Assembly (NCBI GenBank): GCA_016715765.1
Contig: JADJZJ010000028.1
Span: forward strand, 21,805 to 85,804
Length of the DNA: 64,000 nucleotides
Direction: 5' to 3'
DNA from: Opitutaceae bacterium
Lineage (GTDB): Bacteria > Verrucomicrobiota > Verrucomicrobiia > Opitutales > Opitutaceae
Notes under the pieces: model-generated
Databases searched by the model: none
Seen by the model: only the letters and a program-made list of their open reading frames with translations
What the model was told of the DNA's origin: nothing
Shown here: in pieces, positions 46,717 through 55,722 of the stretch
How positions within the stretch are numbered: the first letter of the stretch is position 1
Layout of the letters: the number at the start of each line of letters is the position of its first letter
Program-made: the position numbers and the translations under genes

Positions 46717-49392
46717 TTAATCGAGCGTGTAAACTTCCGGTTCGCTTTCCTGCTCCGCCTGCGCCGTCAGCTGCACGAGGCTCTGCAGGGAGGAGAAATG
46801 CTGGCTCAGGTCGAAATCGCCACCCAGGCCGCCGATGAGCTTGTCGAACAGATCCTTCTTGTCGGCCTTCAGCGCCTGGATGCGCTCCTCGATGGTGCCG
46901 GCGGTCACCATGCGGTAGACGAAAACCGTGTTGGTCTGCCCGATGCGGTGCACGCGGTCCACTGCCTGGGCCTCGACCGCGGGATTCCACCACGGGTCGA
47001 GGAGGAAAACATAGTCCGCGGCATGCAGCGTGATGCCCGTGCCCGCGGCCTTGAGCGAAACGAGCATCGCCGCGGCACCGGAGGCGGATTGGAAAGACGA
47101 AACCGGCTTCTGCCGGTCCAGCGTCATGCCGGTGAGCTCGAAGCGGGGCAGTTCCGGGAACTGCTCCACCATCGCGGAGCGCACGCGGTCGAGCAGCATC
47201 ACGAATTGCGAGAAGATGACGACCTTGTGTCCGCTGCCGACGATCTCGGCCAGTTTCTCCATGAGGAGCGTGATCTTGCCGGAGTCGCGGAGCGGCGAGG
47301 TGCGCCACGGCAGCATGTCGGGATCGCAGCAGGTCTGGCGCAGGCGGGTGAGGAGGGCGAGGAAGCCGAACGACTTCTCGCGCATCGCCGCGCCGACATC
47401 GTCGCCGAGCCGCTCGAGACCCTCGGAGCAGATCCGGGCGTACTCGGCGCGCTGCACATCGGTGAGCGGGCAGATCAGGTCCATCTCGACCTTCGGCGGC
47501 AGCTCGGTGGCGACCTCCCGCTTGGTGCGGCGGAGAATAAAGGGGGCGAGCTGCGCGCGCAGCCGCTCCAGCGTGCCCGTGCGGTCGGAGTGCAGCGCAC
47601 CCTCGAACGATGAGCGCGACCCGAGGAGGCCCGGGAGCAGGAAGCGAAAGATGCTCCACAGGTCGAGCTGGCGGTTTTCCAGCGGCGTGCCGGTAAGCAC
47701 CAGGCGGTGCTGCGCGCGGACGGCAAAGCACGTCTGCGTGACCTTGGCGTCGGGATTCTTGATGAACTGGCCCTCGTCGAGGACGGCGTAGCCAAACTCG
47801 TGCGCCGGCAGCAGGGCGCGGTGCTTGCGGAGCTGCGTGTAACTGGCCAGCCAGACGACATCATCGGTCCGCACGCTGAAATCATTCCCGGCCTTGAGCA
47901 CGTCGACCTTCAGCTGCGGGTAGAAGCGCGCGATTTCCTCGCGCCACACCGGCACGACACTCGCCGGGCACACGATCAGCGCGGGCCGTCCGGGCACCGG
48001 CCGTGTGACGAGGAGCGAGAGCACCTGCAGGGTCTTGCCCAGCCCCATCTCATCCGCCAGCAGTCCGTGGCAGCCCACGTCGCACAGGTGACCGAGCCAT
48101 TCGACGCCGCGCTTTTGGTACGGACGCAACAGGTCCGGCAATACGGGGGAGGTCGCGGGCGGCGCGAGCACGGTCCGCCGCCACGCTTCAATCTCGGGCG
48201 ACAGTGTGAGCTTCAGGCGCGCATCGTTGAAGAGGGAGAAAATCAGGTAGGGCGAAAGCGTGCCGTCGCCATGCGTGTCGGCGACGTTGCGCTCCCAGGC
48301 GTGGAACGATTCCCAGCGCTCCGGCGCCAGGGCCACGATGCCGAGATTCGGAAGGATGACCGGTCCGCCGCCCCGCTTGAGGAGCGCATTGACCTCCGCG
48401 TCGGTCAGCAGCCGTTCGCCGGAGCGGAAGATCCACCGGAGGTTCAAGCCGGTGCCGTCCGCGGCCCCGCCGCCGGATTTGACCACGCGTTCGGCCACGG
48501 CCTCCAATTCGACCGTGCGCGTGCCCTTGAGCAAATTTGCGGAGCGCTCGTCGAGTTCGATCACGAACAACCGCCGCCACGCCGGCAGGGTGACCTTCAG
48601 GAAATTCGGGATCTCCACCAGCGACTCGAGCACATAGATGCCCGTGTTCTGGTTGTACTGGAAATGGGCTTTCCGGGCGTAGGCCGCCAGGCCGATGAGC
48701 TTGGTGCGTTCGCCGGAGGTGACATGTCCGTTGCCATCGGCATGCGCGGCCGATCCGAGCGCGGGATGACGCGTCTTGCCGTCCGCCTCAACCCAGTAGG
48801 CCTGAAAGGTCAGCCCCGCGGTCTTGGTCTTGAACAGCAGCAACAGGGAACGGACCGTGGTGCTGGCGGACGGAGGCTTGGCGGTCGGACGAGCACTGCT
48901 CGCCGGGGCCGCGGCGGCAGCCTTGGCGGCACCGTTACCAATCCCGTTGCCATTGCGGTAAGTGTTCTGGTTGTTGTTTTTAAGATTGGCCGGCACCACC
49001 GGAGTCCGCGGCGGTTCACCCGGCAGCGGTGAGATTTCATCCGCCACCAATTCCTCAATCTCATGCAACCCCGCCACGGCCAGGGCATGGGCGATTTCGC
49101 GGTCGGTCGTGGAGGAACGCACGCTCAGACCCTCCCCGCTCCACTCGATGACCGCATACTCGTCACGCTTGTCCACCCGGCGGTGGATGATCGCATCCTG
49201 GGCCGTCAGCTCGAGTTCGCGCACCTCGCCGTTGCGATATAACTGCCGGCCGCTCTCAAGCTGGGTCTCACTAAACGCGCCAGCCCAGTCGCTTTCGAGT
49301 TTCCCGAACCAAAATTCAAGGGATTGGGGAGTATAGACGCGCTTTGGGCCGTGTGACTGCATCCGCGTAAAAGAGGCCACCGTAGAAACCAT
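46717..49392 (-). CDS. SNF2-family DEAD/DEAH-box helicase
   Basis: This 890-residue SNF2-type ATPase probably remodels DNA-protein or transcription complexes. The helicase motifs are in order: ADEMGLGKTLQVLSLL (I), WLASYTQLRKH, AVLDEGQFIKN (II, a DEGQ variant of DEAH), LTGTPLENRQLDLWSIFRFL (III), and in the C-terminal lobe VIFSQFVMLL and DPWWNPAVEAQAVDRVHRIG. The first 400 residues are poorly conserved, with a Gly/Ala/Pro-rich linker (about residues 140-180). The ATG at 49392 is preferred because AT-rich, promoter-like sequence lies just upstream; an ATG at 49455 is possible. Divergent from the PfkB kinase. Confidence 0.92.
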   Translation of the reverse strand: MVSTVASFTRMQSHGPKRVYTPQSLEFWFGKLESDWAGAFSETQLESGRQLYRNGEVRELELTAQDAIIHRRVDKRDEYAVIEWSGEGLSVRSSTTDREIAHALAVAGLHEIEELVADEISPLPGEPPRTPVVPANLKNNNQNTYRNGNGIGNGAAKAAAAAPASSARPTAKPPSASTTVRSLLLLFKTKTAGLTFQAYWVEADGKTRHPALGSAAHADGNGHVTSGERTKLIGLAAYARKAHFQYNQNTGIYVLESLVEIPNFLKVTLPAWRRLFVIELDERSANLLKGTRTVELEAVAERVVKSGGGAADGTGLNLRWIFRSGERLLTDAEVNALLKRGGGPVILPNLGIVALAPERWESFHAWERNVADTHGDGTLSPYLIFSLFNDARLKLTLSPEIEAWRRTVLAPPATSPVLPDLLRPYQKRGVEWLGHLCDVGCHGLLADEMGLGKTLQVLSLLVTRPVPGRPALIVCPASVVPVWREEIARFYPQLKVDVLKAGNDFSVRTDDVVWLASYTQLRKHRALLPAHEFGYAVLDEGQFIKNPDAKVTQTCFAVRAQHRLVLTGTPLENRQLDLWSIFRFLLPGLLGSRSSFEGALHSDRTGTLERLRAQLAPFILRRTKREVATELPPKVEMDLICPLTDVQRAEYARICSEGLERLGDDVGAAMREKSFGFLALLTRLRQTCCDPDMLPWRTSPLRDSGKITLLMEKLAEIVGSGHKVVIFSQFVMLLDRVRSAMVEQFPELPRFELTGMTLDRQKPVSSFQSASGAAAMLVSLKAAGTGITLHAADYVFLLDPWWNPAVEAQAVDRVHRIGQTNTVFVYRMVTAGTIEERIQALKADKKDLFDKLIGGLGGDFDLSQHFSSLQSLVQLTAQAEQESEPEVYTLD

Positions 49393-49518
49393 GCCGTGCG
49401 GTGCAATAGTTAATTTTATGCATTTTAGCAGTTGTTGGAATCCCCTGAAAACCATTGTCGCAACCGGCAGCGGGTCTGCATGTAGTGTTAATCAGCCGAT
49501 CCTCCCGAATAGCCCGCC

Positions 49519-50427
49519 ATGATCCCTTCCCGCCTGCTTTGCGTCGGTGCCGCGACCTTCGACACCGTTTTCAAGGTGCCGGCCATCCCGTCCACCCCCA
49601 CCAAGGTGCTGCCCACCGCATGCGTCCAACTGGCCGGCGGTATGGCCGCCAGCGGGGGTGCCGCAATGGTCCGCCTGGGCGGACAGGTGGAATACTGGGC
49701 GCGGGTGGGTGACGACGATACCGGCCGCCGCACCCTGGAGGATCTGGCGAAGGCCGGCCTGGGGCTCGCCCGGGTGCGCCGCGTGCCCGGCGGCCGCTCA
49801 ACCCTGTGCACCATCCTGGTGGACGACGCCGGCGGACGCATGGTCGTGCCCTATTACGATCCGGACCTTGACCCGGATCCGGGTTGGCTGCCCGTGGACG
49901 AAGTCGCCCGATTTGACGCCCTGCTGGTGGACACCCGCTGGCCGGCCGGTGCCGCCCGCGTTCTCGCCGCCGCGCGAGCTGCCGGCCGCATCGCGGTGCT
50001 GGATGCCGACATTGCCCCCGCCGGCGTGCTGGAACAATTGGCCCCGCTCGCCAGCCATGTGATTTTTTCCGAAACCGCCCTGCATGCCTTTGCGGAACAA
50101 TCCGGGGTTGATGCCGCCCTTCATGCCGCCGGCGCCCGGCTCCCGGGACTGGTGGGTGTCACGTTGGGAGCCCAAGGGTTTCGCTGGTTGGAAAACGGTA
50201 TCATCCGGACCGTACCCGCCCCCAAGGTCGTGGTCGTGGACACGCTTTCGGCCGGCGATGTTTTTCACGGCGCATTCACCCTCGCGTTGGCCGAAGGGCA
50301 GGATCTCGCCTCCGCCGGCCGCTTCGCCTGCGCCGCCGCCGCCATTAAATGCACCCGTTTCGGCGGCCGGGCCGGCACGCCTACGCGCAAGGAAGTCGAG
50401 ACCCTGCTGGCGGCCGCCAACGATTGA
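49519..50427 (+). CDS. PfkB-family carbohydrate kinase
   Basis: This 302-residue sugar or nucleoside kinase belongs to the ribokinase/PfkB family. The first signature lies in CVQLAGGMAASGGAAMVRLG and the second in DTLSAGDVFHGAFTLALAEG, where the aspartate of SAGD is the catalytic base. The A-loop and anion hole are intact. Overall form and the motif CVGAATFDTVFKVPAIPSTP recall sulfofructose kinase-type members, but the substrate remains open. It starts at an ATG 126 bases from the divergent SNF2 start and is followed by palindromes, with no sugar pathway gene nearby. Confidence 0.87.
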   Translation: MIPSRLLCVGAATFDTVFKVPAIPSTPTKVLPTACVQLAGGMAASGGAAMVRLGGQVEYWARVGDDDTGRRTLEDLAKAGLGLARVRRVPGGRSTLCTILVDDAGGRMVVPYYDPDLDPDPGWLPVDEVARFDALLVDTRWPAGAARVLAAARAAGRIAVLDADIAPAGVLEQLAPLASHVIFSETALHAFAEQSGVDAALHAAGARLPGLVGVTLGAQGFRWLENGIIRTVPAPKVVVVDTLSAGDVFHGAFTLALAEGQDLASAGRFACAAAAIKCTRFGGRAGTPTRKEVETLLAAAND

Positions 50428-50504
50428 AGATACCTGCGGAGTCCCCGCGCCTCCCAATATCCGCCCTCTCATCCCCGCGGATACCGACAAGGGCCTCACC
50501 ACCG

Positions 50505-50529
50505 CATTGTCACGTAATACGTGACAATG
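50505..50529. repeat. 25-base perfect palindrome, TGTCACG type variant
   Basis: The arms CATTGTCACGTA and complement surround a central A. The second base of the arm differs from the other copies (A for T) and its partner has changed to match. It lies in the gene-free stretch 50428-50783. Confidence 0.9.
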
Positions 50530-50543
50530 CGCCCAGGCAAGCA

Positions 50544-50564
50544 GGGCAGGTCTCCGACCTGCCC
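50544..50564. repeat. GGGCAGGTC-family REP unit
   Basis: GGGCAGGTC and GACCTGCCC pair around TCC. It lies between the two palindromes of this spacer. Confidence 0.75.
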
Positions 50565-50653
50565 AGAGCGATTCCCGCACGAGCGAAAATGCCAGTATGA
50601 GCCTGTGCCTTCCGCCCTGAACATGTGGCGCATACTACCTGCCGCCCCATCCG

Positions 50654-50678
50654 CCATGTAACGCAATGCGTTACATGG
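50654..50678. repeat. 25-base perfect palindrome, TGTAACG type
   Basis: The arms CCATGTAACGCA and TGCGTTACATGG surround a central A. Compared with the TGTCACG type, two arm positions differ and both partners differ in step. Confidence 0.9.
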
Positions 50679-50783
50679 GGGATGGGACGGGGGCGGGGAT
50701 GAATTTCCCAAATCGTAACCCGGAAGTCACCGGTACGACACACATGGCTGGCCTAATGGCGGCGTGCACCCGCACCCATTCCC

Positions 50784-51959
50784 GTGAACATCGCCATCGT
50801 CACCGAAACCTTTCCGCCCGAGGTCAATGGCGTGGCCATGACCTTTGGCCTCATCGCCCGCGAACTGGGCCGGCGGGGTCACCGGGTGACCGTGTACCGG
50901 CCGCATCGCCGCGATCTGCCGGCAGCGGCGCGAGGCGCCGATCACACCGAGGTCGCGATGCCCGGCATGCCCATCCCAGGCTATCCGTTGCTGCGACTCG
51001 GCCTGCCGGCCCGCGGACGGCTCATGCGCGAGTGGCAACAGGCACGCCCCGACCTCGTCCACGTGGTCACCGAAGGTCCGCTCGGCGCCTCTGCAATCAC
51101 GGCCGCGCAGCGGCTGGGTGTTCCGGTCACCTCGAGTTTTCACACCAACTTTCATGCCTATACCGGCAACTACGGCTTCGCGCCCCTGCGCCGGTCCGTG
51201 CTCGCCTGGCTGCGCCATGTGCACAACCGCACCCGGCGGACCTTTGCGCCGACCCAGGAACTTTGCGATGAACTGGCGGTGCTGGGTTTCCGGAATCTCG
51301 CCGTGCTTTCCCGCGGCGTGGATGTCGCGCAATTCAATCCCGCCCGGCGCAGCCGCGAACTGCGCGCCTCCTGGGGCGCGGATGACACCACGCCCGTCGT
51401 GCTGCATGTCGGCCGCATGGCCCCGGAGAAAAACTACGGGCTGGTCTTCCGCGCCTTCGACGCGATGCGCGCGGCCAATCCCCGCTGCCGCTTTGTCCTC
51501 GCCGGCGAGGGCCCCCTGAAGGCGCAGCTGTGCCGCGAGCACCCCGAATGCGTTTTTGCCGGATTCTTTTCCCGCAAGGAAATCGGCCGTTACTACGCCT
51601 CCGCCGACATCTACATCCACGCCAGCCTGACCGAGACCTTTGGCAATGTCCTCACCGAGGCGATGGCCAGCGGTCTCGCCGTGGCCGGCTTCAACTATGC
51701 CGCCGCCCGCCAGTTCATTCGCGACGGCGAAAACGGGCTCACCGTGCCCTGCGATCAACCGGAAGCGCTCATCGCCGCCGCCGTCAGGCTCGCCACGGAT
51801 GACCCCCTCCGGCGCCGGCTGCGCCCGTCCGCCCGGGCCGCCGTCGAAGCGCAATCCTGGGAAAACGTCATCACCCGCTTTGAAGCCGATCTGCTCGCCG
51901 CCGCGGGTGTCGCCGGTCCGCTCGAACCGGTTCCCCTGCCGATGGCGCACCCCGCATGA
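50784..51959 (+). CDS. Glycosyltransferase family 4 (mannosyltransferase-like)
   Basis: This 391-residue GT-B glycosyltransferase of family GT4 is similar to the GDP-mannose-dependent MgtA/PimB-like enzymes that glycosylate lipids. The N-terminal acceptor domain starts NIAIVTETFPPEVNGVAMTF and contains SFHTNFHAYTGNYGF. The C-terminal donor domain has VLHVGRMAPEKNYGLVFRAF and the E-x7-E motif ETFGNVLTEAMASG. The GTG at 50784 fits the family start. Its stop overlaps the next gene as ATGA, and a phosphoesterase follows, so the three probably act together on an envelope lipid. Confidence 0.9.
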   Translation: MNIAIVTETFPPEVNGVAMTFGLIARELGRRGHRVTVYRPHRRDLPAAARGADHTEVAMPGMPIPGYPLLRLGLPARGRLMREWQQARPDLVHVVTEGPLGASAITAAQRLGVPVTSSFHTNFHAYTGNYGFAPLRRSVLAWLRHVHNRTRRTFAPTQELCDELAVLGFRNLAVLSRGVDVAQFNPARRSRELRASWGADDTTPVVLHVGRMAPEKNYGLVFRAFDAMRAANPRCRFVLAGEGPLKAQLCREHPECVFAGFFSRKEIGRYYASADIYIHASLTETFGNVLTEAMASGLAVAGFNYAAARQFIRDGENGLTVPCDQPEALIAAAVRLATDDPLRRRLRPSARAAVEAQSWENVITRFEADLLAAAGVAGPLEPVPLPMAHPA

Positions 51960-53206
51960 ATACCACCCCGGCGGCCCGCATCCTCATCCTCACCGCCGGC
52001 TATGGCGAAGGTCACAATGCGGCCGCCCGCAATCTCGCCGCCGCCATCGACGCCCAGGCCGGCGCCGGCACCGCCCGCCTCGCCGATCTCTTCGCCCTCG
52101 GTTCGCCCCGCCTCAACATTTTCACCCGCCGCGCCTACCTCGCCGCCATCAACCACACCCCGCGGTTATGGAGCGCCTTCTTTGGCTGGATCGATCGCGC
52201 GCGTCCCCTGCCCCGCCATCTCTGGCTGCTGCGACGCGAACAGGCTGTGCTCGCGCAGCTCATCCGCGATCTGGCCCCGGCGGCCGTCTGCAGCACCTAT
52301 CCCGTGTACGGCTTCATGCTCGACCGGCTCGCCGCCACCGGCGGGCTGCGCGTCCCGCATTACAACATCGTCACCGACTCCATCAGCATCAACTCCCTCT
52401 GGTGACTCCCGCGCTGCGCCGGCTGGTTTGTGCCCAACGCCGACTCCGCCGCCGTCATGCAGGCGGCGGGACTCGACCCGGAGCAGATCCATAATCTCGG
52501 TTTCCCCGTGCCGGAATTGCTGCACGGGCAAATCCCGGCCCTGGCCCCGCCCGACCTCGCCGCCGGCCACGCTCCGCGCGTCCTCTACATCATCAACTCC
52601 GGCACCCAGCACGCGGAAAGCACCGCGCGCCGTCTGCTCGCCGAGGAGGATTGGGAGATCACCTGTGCCGTGGGACGCGACCACACCCTGCGGCAGCGCC
52701 TGCAGAAACTGGCCGCCGGGCGCCGCACGCCCGCGGTCATCCTCGGTTGGACCGATCAGATCCCGCGGCTCCTGCTCACGCACCACGTCCTCGTCAGCAA
52801 GGCCGGCGGCGCCACGACCCAGGAGGCGATTGCCGCCCGGTGCCCCATGATCGTCAACCAGATCGTGCCCGGCCAGGAGGAGGGCAATTACGAGTTGCTC
52901 CGCCGCCACGGCATCGGCGCCCATGCGCCGACGCCCGACGCCATCATCACAGCCCTGCGCACCGCCTTCGCGCAGCGCGGCGCCGTCTGGACGGATTGGC
53001 GCCGCGCCCTCGAGCCCCTCGCCCGCCCCCACGCCGCGCACGACATCGCCCGGCATGTCCTCGGCGCGACCCACGCCTCCTGTACCTCAGCAGTCACCCC
53101 GGCGCTTTGTCACGTAATACGTGACAAAGGGTTGGAGACGGGTGCGAAGATTGCGCCGGAAGAAACCGGGGCGAGATCCGGTCGGGAGATTTTTTACCAT
53201 GGATAA
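51956..53206 (+). pseudogene. UgtP/MGDG-synthase-like glycosyltransferase, in-frame TGA
   Basis: This is a GT28-type glycosyltransferase related to diacylglycerol glucosyltransferase UgtP and MGDG synthase. The N-terminus ILILTAGYGEGHNAAARNLA is the lipid-acceptor domain. The C-terminal donor site is SKAGGATTQEAIAARCPMIV followed by GQEEGNYELLRRHG. Both halves are in the same frame, separated by a TGA at 52403-52405 after TDSISINSLW; the text resumes at LPRCAGWFVPNADSA. One base change (TGG to TGA) would explain it. The last 36 or so codons run through a palindrome (53105-53129) and look like an added tail. The start overlaps the GT4 stop. Confidence 0.82.
53105..53129. repeat. 25-base perfect palindrome, TGTCACG type, in a coding tail
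   Basis: The arms CTTTGTCACGTA and complement surround a central A. It is translated as part of ALCHVIRDKG in the last residues of the glycosyltransferase frame and lies 70 bases before the phosphoesterase start. Confidence 0.9.
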
Positions 53207-53999
53207 AAAGGTCCTTAACGTCCGCACGGTCATCCTCTCCGATGTGCACCTCGGCACGCCCGACTGCAAAATTGAGGAAGTGAACCACTTCCTGCGCCAC
53301 ACCCGCTGCGACAAGCTCATCCTCAACGGCGACATCATCGACGGGTGGCAGCTGCGCCGCGCCGGCCAATGGACCAAGGCCCACACGCGGTTCATCCGCA
53401 TCGTCCTCAAGAAACTGGAGAAGCGCGACACGGAGGTCGTCTACCTGCGCGGCAATCACGACGACATCCTCGCCGCCTTCCTGCCGCTGCACTTTGAAAA
53501 ACTCGCCCTCGTCGAGGACTACGTGCACTCGGGCCCCGGCGGCCGCTACCTTGTGCTGCACGGCGACGTGTTCGACACCGTGACCAAGAACTTCGTGTTC
53601 CTCGCCCATCTCGGCGACTGGGGTTACCGCGCCCTCCTGAGCCTCAACCGCGCCTACAACGCCTGGCGCCGCTGGCGCGGACTCGAATACTGGTCGCTCA
53701 GCAAGGCCATCAAGGCCCGGGTGAAATCCGCCGTGAGCCACGTCTCCAATTTCGAGGACCACATCGCCGATCTCGCCCGCTCCCGCGGGTGCACCGGCGT
53801 GATGTGCGGTCACATCCACACTGCGGCCGACAAGCAGCTCGGCGACATCCACTACCTGAATTCCGGCGACTGGGTGGAGTCGCTCACCGCCATCGTGGAA
53901 CATCTCGACGGCCGTTATGAACTGTTGGAATTCAACCGCTTCTGTCAGGAGTATCCCGTGCCGGCCGACCCGCAAACCGCCGAACTCGTCGGTGCGTGA
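53199..53999 (+). CDS. LpxH-like metallophosphoesterase (UDP-2,3-diacylglucosamine diphosphatase family)
   Basis: This 266-residue calcineurin-like phosphoesterase is related to LpxH/YbbF. All metal-binding motifs are present: ILSDVHLGTPDC (D-x-H), LILNGDIIDGWQ (GD), YLRGNHDDI (GNHD), VLHGDVFD, and VMCGHIHTAAD (GHxH). The ATG at 53199 overlaps the end of the glycosyltransferase frame; the preceding frame back to 53121 would translate a palindrome. Membership in the trio GT4, GT28-like, phosphoesterase suggests work on a phospholipid or glycolipid rather than classical lipid A. The true substrate is uncertain. Confidence 0.88.
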   Translation: MDKKVLNVRTVILSDVHLGTPDCKIEEVNHFLRHTRCDKLILNGDIIDGWQLRRAGQWTKAHTRFIRIVLKKLEKRDTEVVYLRGNHDDILAAFLPLHFEKLALVEDYVHSGPGGRYLVLHGDVFDTVTKNFVFLAHLGDWGYRALLSLNRAYNAWRRWRGLEYWSLSKAIKARVKSAVSHVSNFEDHIADLARSRGCTGVMCGHIHTAADKQLGDIHYLNSGDWVESLTAIVEHLDGRYELLEFNRFCQEYPVPADPQTAELVGA

Positions 54000-54010
54000 G
54001 GGCGTGATAC

Positions 54011-54067
54011 GTAGGGCAGGTCAGACCTGTCCTCCATAGGCCCGGCGACGGAGGAGACCTGCCCTAC
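54011..54067. repeat. GTAG-headed REP pair, GGGCAGGTC family
   Basis: GTAGGGCAGGTCAGACCTGT faces GGAGACCTGCCCTAC. It separates the phosphoesterase gene from the sigma-factor gene. Confidence 0.8.
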
Positions 54068-54149
54068 TTTATCAGCGCTTAAGCGATTCATTCACAATAG
54101 CGGGTTGGCAGCCTCCGATTGTCAGTTAGGATGAACATGCCTTCCTGCC

Positions 54150-54704
54150 ATGGCTGATGAACCTACACCGTCGCGCGACTTCGCGGGACTCTATCGTGCG
54201 ACTGTCGCCCCGCTGCGACGCTACCTCGCCCGGATGCTCGGCGATCCCGCCGAGGCGCAGGACATCGCCCATGACGCCTACCTGCGCGTGTACCGCTCCT
54301 CCCTCGGACAAACCGCGGCGAAGCCCGAGGCCCTGCTCTACACCACGGCCCGGCGGCTCGCCATCAACCGGCTGAAACGCCGCAGCATCGCCCCCTTCAC
54401 CCGCGAACCCGCCGACCCCGACGCGGCCTCCAGCGCCCCCGACGTCGCGCAGGAAGTCATCGCCCGCCAGGAACTGCACGACCTTGAGCAGGCGATCGCG
54501 GAATTGCCGCCCGGCTGCCGCGCCGTGCTCCTGTTGCGCAAGGTCGAACTCCTTTCCCATCGTGAAATCGCCGACCGGCTTGGCATCGCGATCAGCACGG
54601 TCGAAAAACAACACGCGCGCGCCCTGCGTCTCCTGCGGGCGGCGCTTTCCCCCGCCACCACCACACCCGCCATTCCGGCAACGCAAGAAGGGGCCGGCCC
54701 ATGA
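54150..54704 (+). CDS. FecI-like ECF sigma factor
   Basis: This 184-residue extracytoplasmic-function sigma factor would direct RNA polymerase to transport genes on a surface signal. Region 2 is FAGLYRATVAPLRRYLARML and DPAEAQDIAHDAYLRVYRS; the region 4 helix-turn-helix is LLSHREIADRLGIAISTVEK. A Pro/Ala-rich linker (residues 80-105) joins them. Its stop overlaps the start of the FecR-like gene as ATGA. The set sigma factor, FecR, TonB receptor is the classic cell-surface signalling unit. The signal could be a siderophore or a sugar polymer. Confidence 0.92.
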   Translation: MADEPTPSRDFAGLYRATVAPLRRYLARMLGDPAEAQDIAHDAYLRVYRSSLGQTAAKPEALLYTTARRLAINRLKRRSIAPFTREPADPDAASSAPDVAQEVIARQELHDLEQAIAELPPGCRAVLLLRKVELLSHREIADRLGIAISTVEKQHARALRLLRAALSPATTTPAIPATQEGAGP

Positions 54705-55696
54705 ACATCATTCCCAATCTTACCGCCGCCGACGAGGCCGCCTCGCTCTGGGCCGCCCGGCTCGAGGGCTCGGTCCTCTCCGCCGCTGATCGCACCGAGT
54801 TGGAAGCCTGGCTCTCCGCCGATCCGGGCCACCGCGGCCTGCTCTCGCAATACTGCCAGTTCTCCACCGACCTCGAACTGCTGCTGCCCGCCCTCGTCGC
54901 CACGGGCGGGGCCGAACTGCCCGCACCGGCCGCCCGCCGGCGCCGGCCCCTGCTCGGTCTCGCCGCCGGCCTCACCCTCGCCGCCGCCGCGGCCACCGCC
55001 TTCCTGCTCTGGCCGGGCGCACCCGCCGTCCAGCACGAGAGCATCGCCACGCCTGTCGCCCACCGCCACTCCCTGACGCTTGCCGATGGCACGCAGGTGG
55101 AACTCAACGCGCAGACCAACCTGCGGGTTGAGATCACCGCCGGGAACCGGTACGTCCGCCTCGCCTCGGGCCAGGCCTTTTTCACGGTCACCCGTGATCC
55201 CGCCCGCCCGTTCACCGTCGAAACGCCCGCCGGCTCCGTCCGGGTCACGGGCACGCAATTCGACGTGCGCGCCGAATCCGCCGGCACGCTCGACGTGCTC
55301 GTGGCCGAGGGCACGGTGCAGGTGCGTCCCGCCGATCCGGGTGACGGACGGTCCATCGCGCCGGTAGTGCTCAACTCCGGCGACCAACTCAGGGCCGGAC
55401 CCGAGGGCCTGAGCCGGAGCACGCTCAGCCCCGCGGAACTCGACGACGCCCTGGCCTGGCGCCAGGGCCGGATCGTTTTCGATGGCGTGCCGTTGAACGA
55501 AGCCCTGGCCCGCTTTGCCCGTTACCACGGACAGGGCATCACGGCCTCGCCCGAGGCCGCCAGCCTGCGGGTCGGCGGACGCTTCAGCCTCGATGATCTC
55601 AACGGCTTTCTCACCACCCTCGAGGAAGTCCTGCCCGTCCGCGTCTCGCGCGGGCTGAATGGAACCGTGCAGGTCGCCCTGGCGGACGCCAAATAA
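54701..55696 (+). CDS. FecR-like anti-sigma factor
   Basis: This 331-residue inner-membrane regulator holds the neighbouring sigma factor until the TonB receptor signals. The N-terminal cytoplasmic segment has ASLWAARLEGSVLSAADRTE and WLSADPGHRGLL, the sigma-binding DUF4880 type. One membrane helix is near residues 82-106. The FecR domain starts HRHSLTLADGTQVELNAQTN. The C-terminus (VFDGVPLNEALARFARYHGQ and onward) is an STN/DUF4974-like domain that should contact the receptor. Overlap with the sigma gene and the 26-base gap to the receptor gene point to one operon. Confidence 0.92.
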   Translation: MNIIPNLTAADEAASLWAARLEGSVLSAADRTELEAWLSADPGHRGLLSQYCQFSTDLELLLPALVATGGAELPAPAARRRRPLLGLAAGLTLAAAAATAFLLWPGAPAVQHESIATPVAHRHSLTLADGTQVELNAQTNLRVEITAGNRYVRLASGQAFFTVTRDPARPFTVETPAGSVRVTGTQFDVRAESAGTLDVLVAEGTVQVRPADPGDGRSIAPVVLNSGDQLRAGPEGLSRSTLSPAELDDALAWRQGRIVFDGVPLNEALARFARYHGQGITASPEAASLRVGGRFSLDDLNGFLTTLEEVLPVRVSRGLNGTVQVALADAK

Positions 55697-55722
55697 CGCG
55701 CCACGCCTCCCGCACGGTACCC

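Noticed and set aside
52403..52405. TGA as selenocysteine
   Set aside because: No catalytic Cys/Sec position in this fold, and no hairpin of bacterial SECIS type was apparent just after it.
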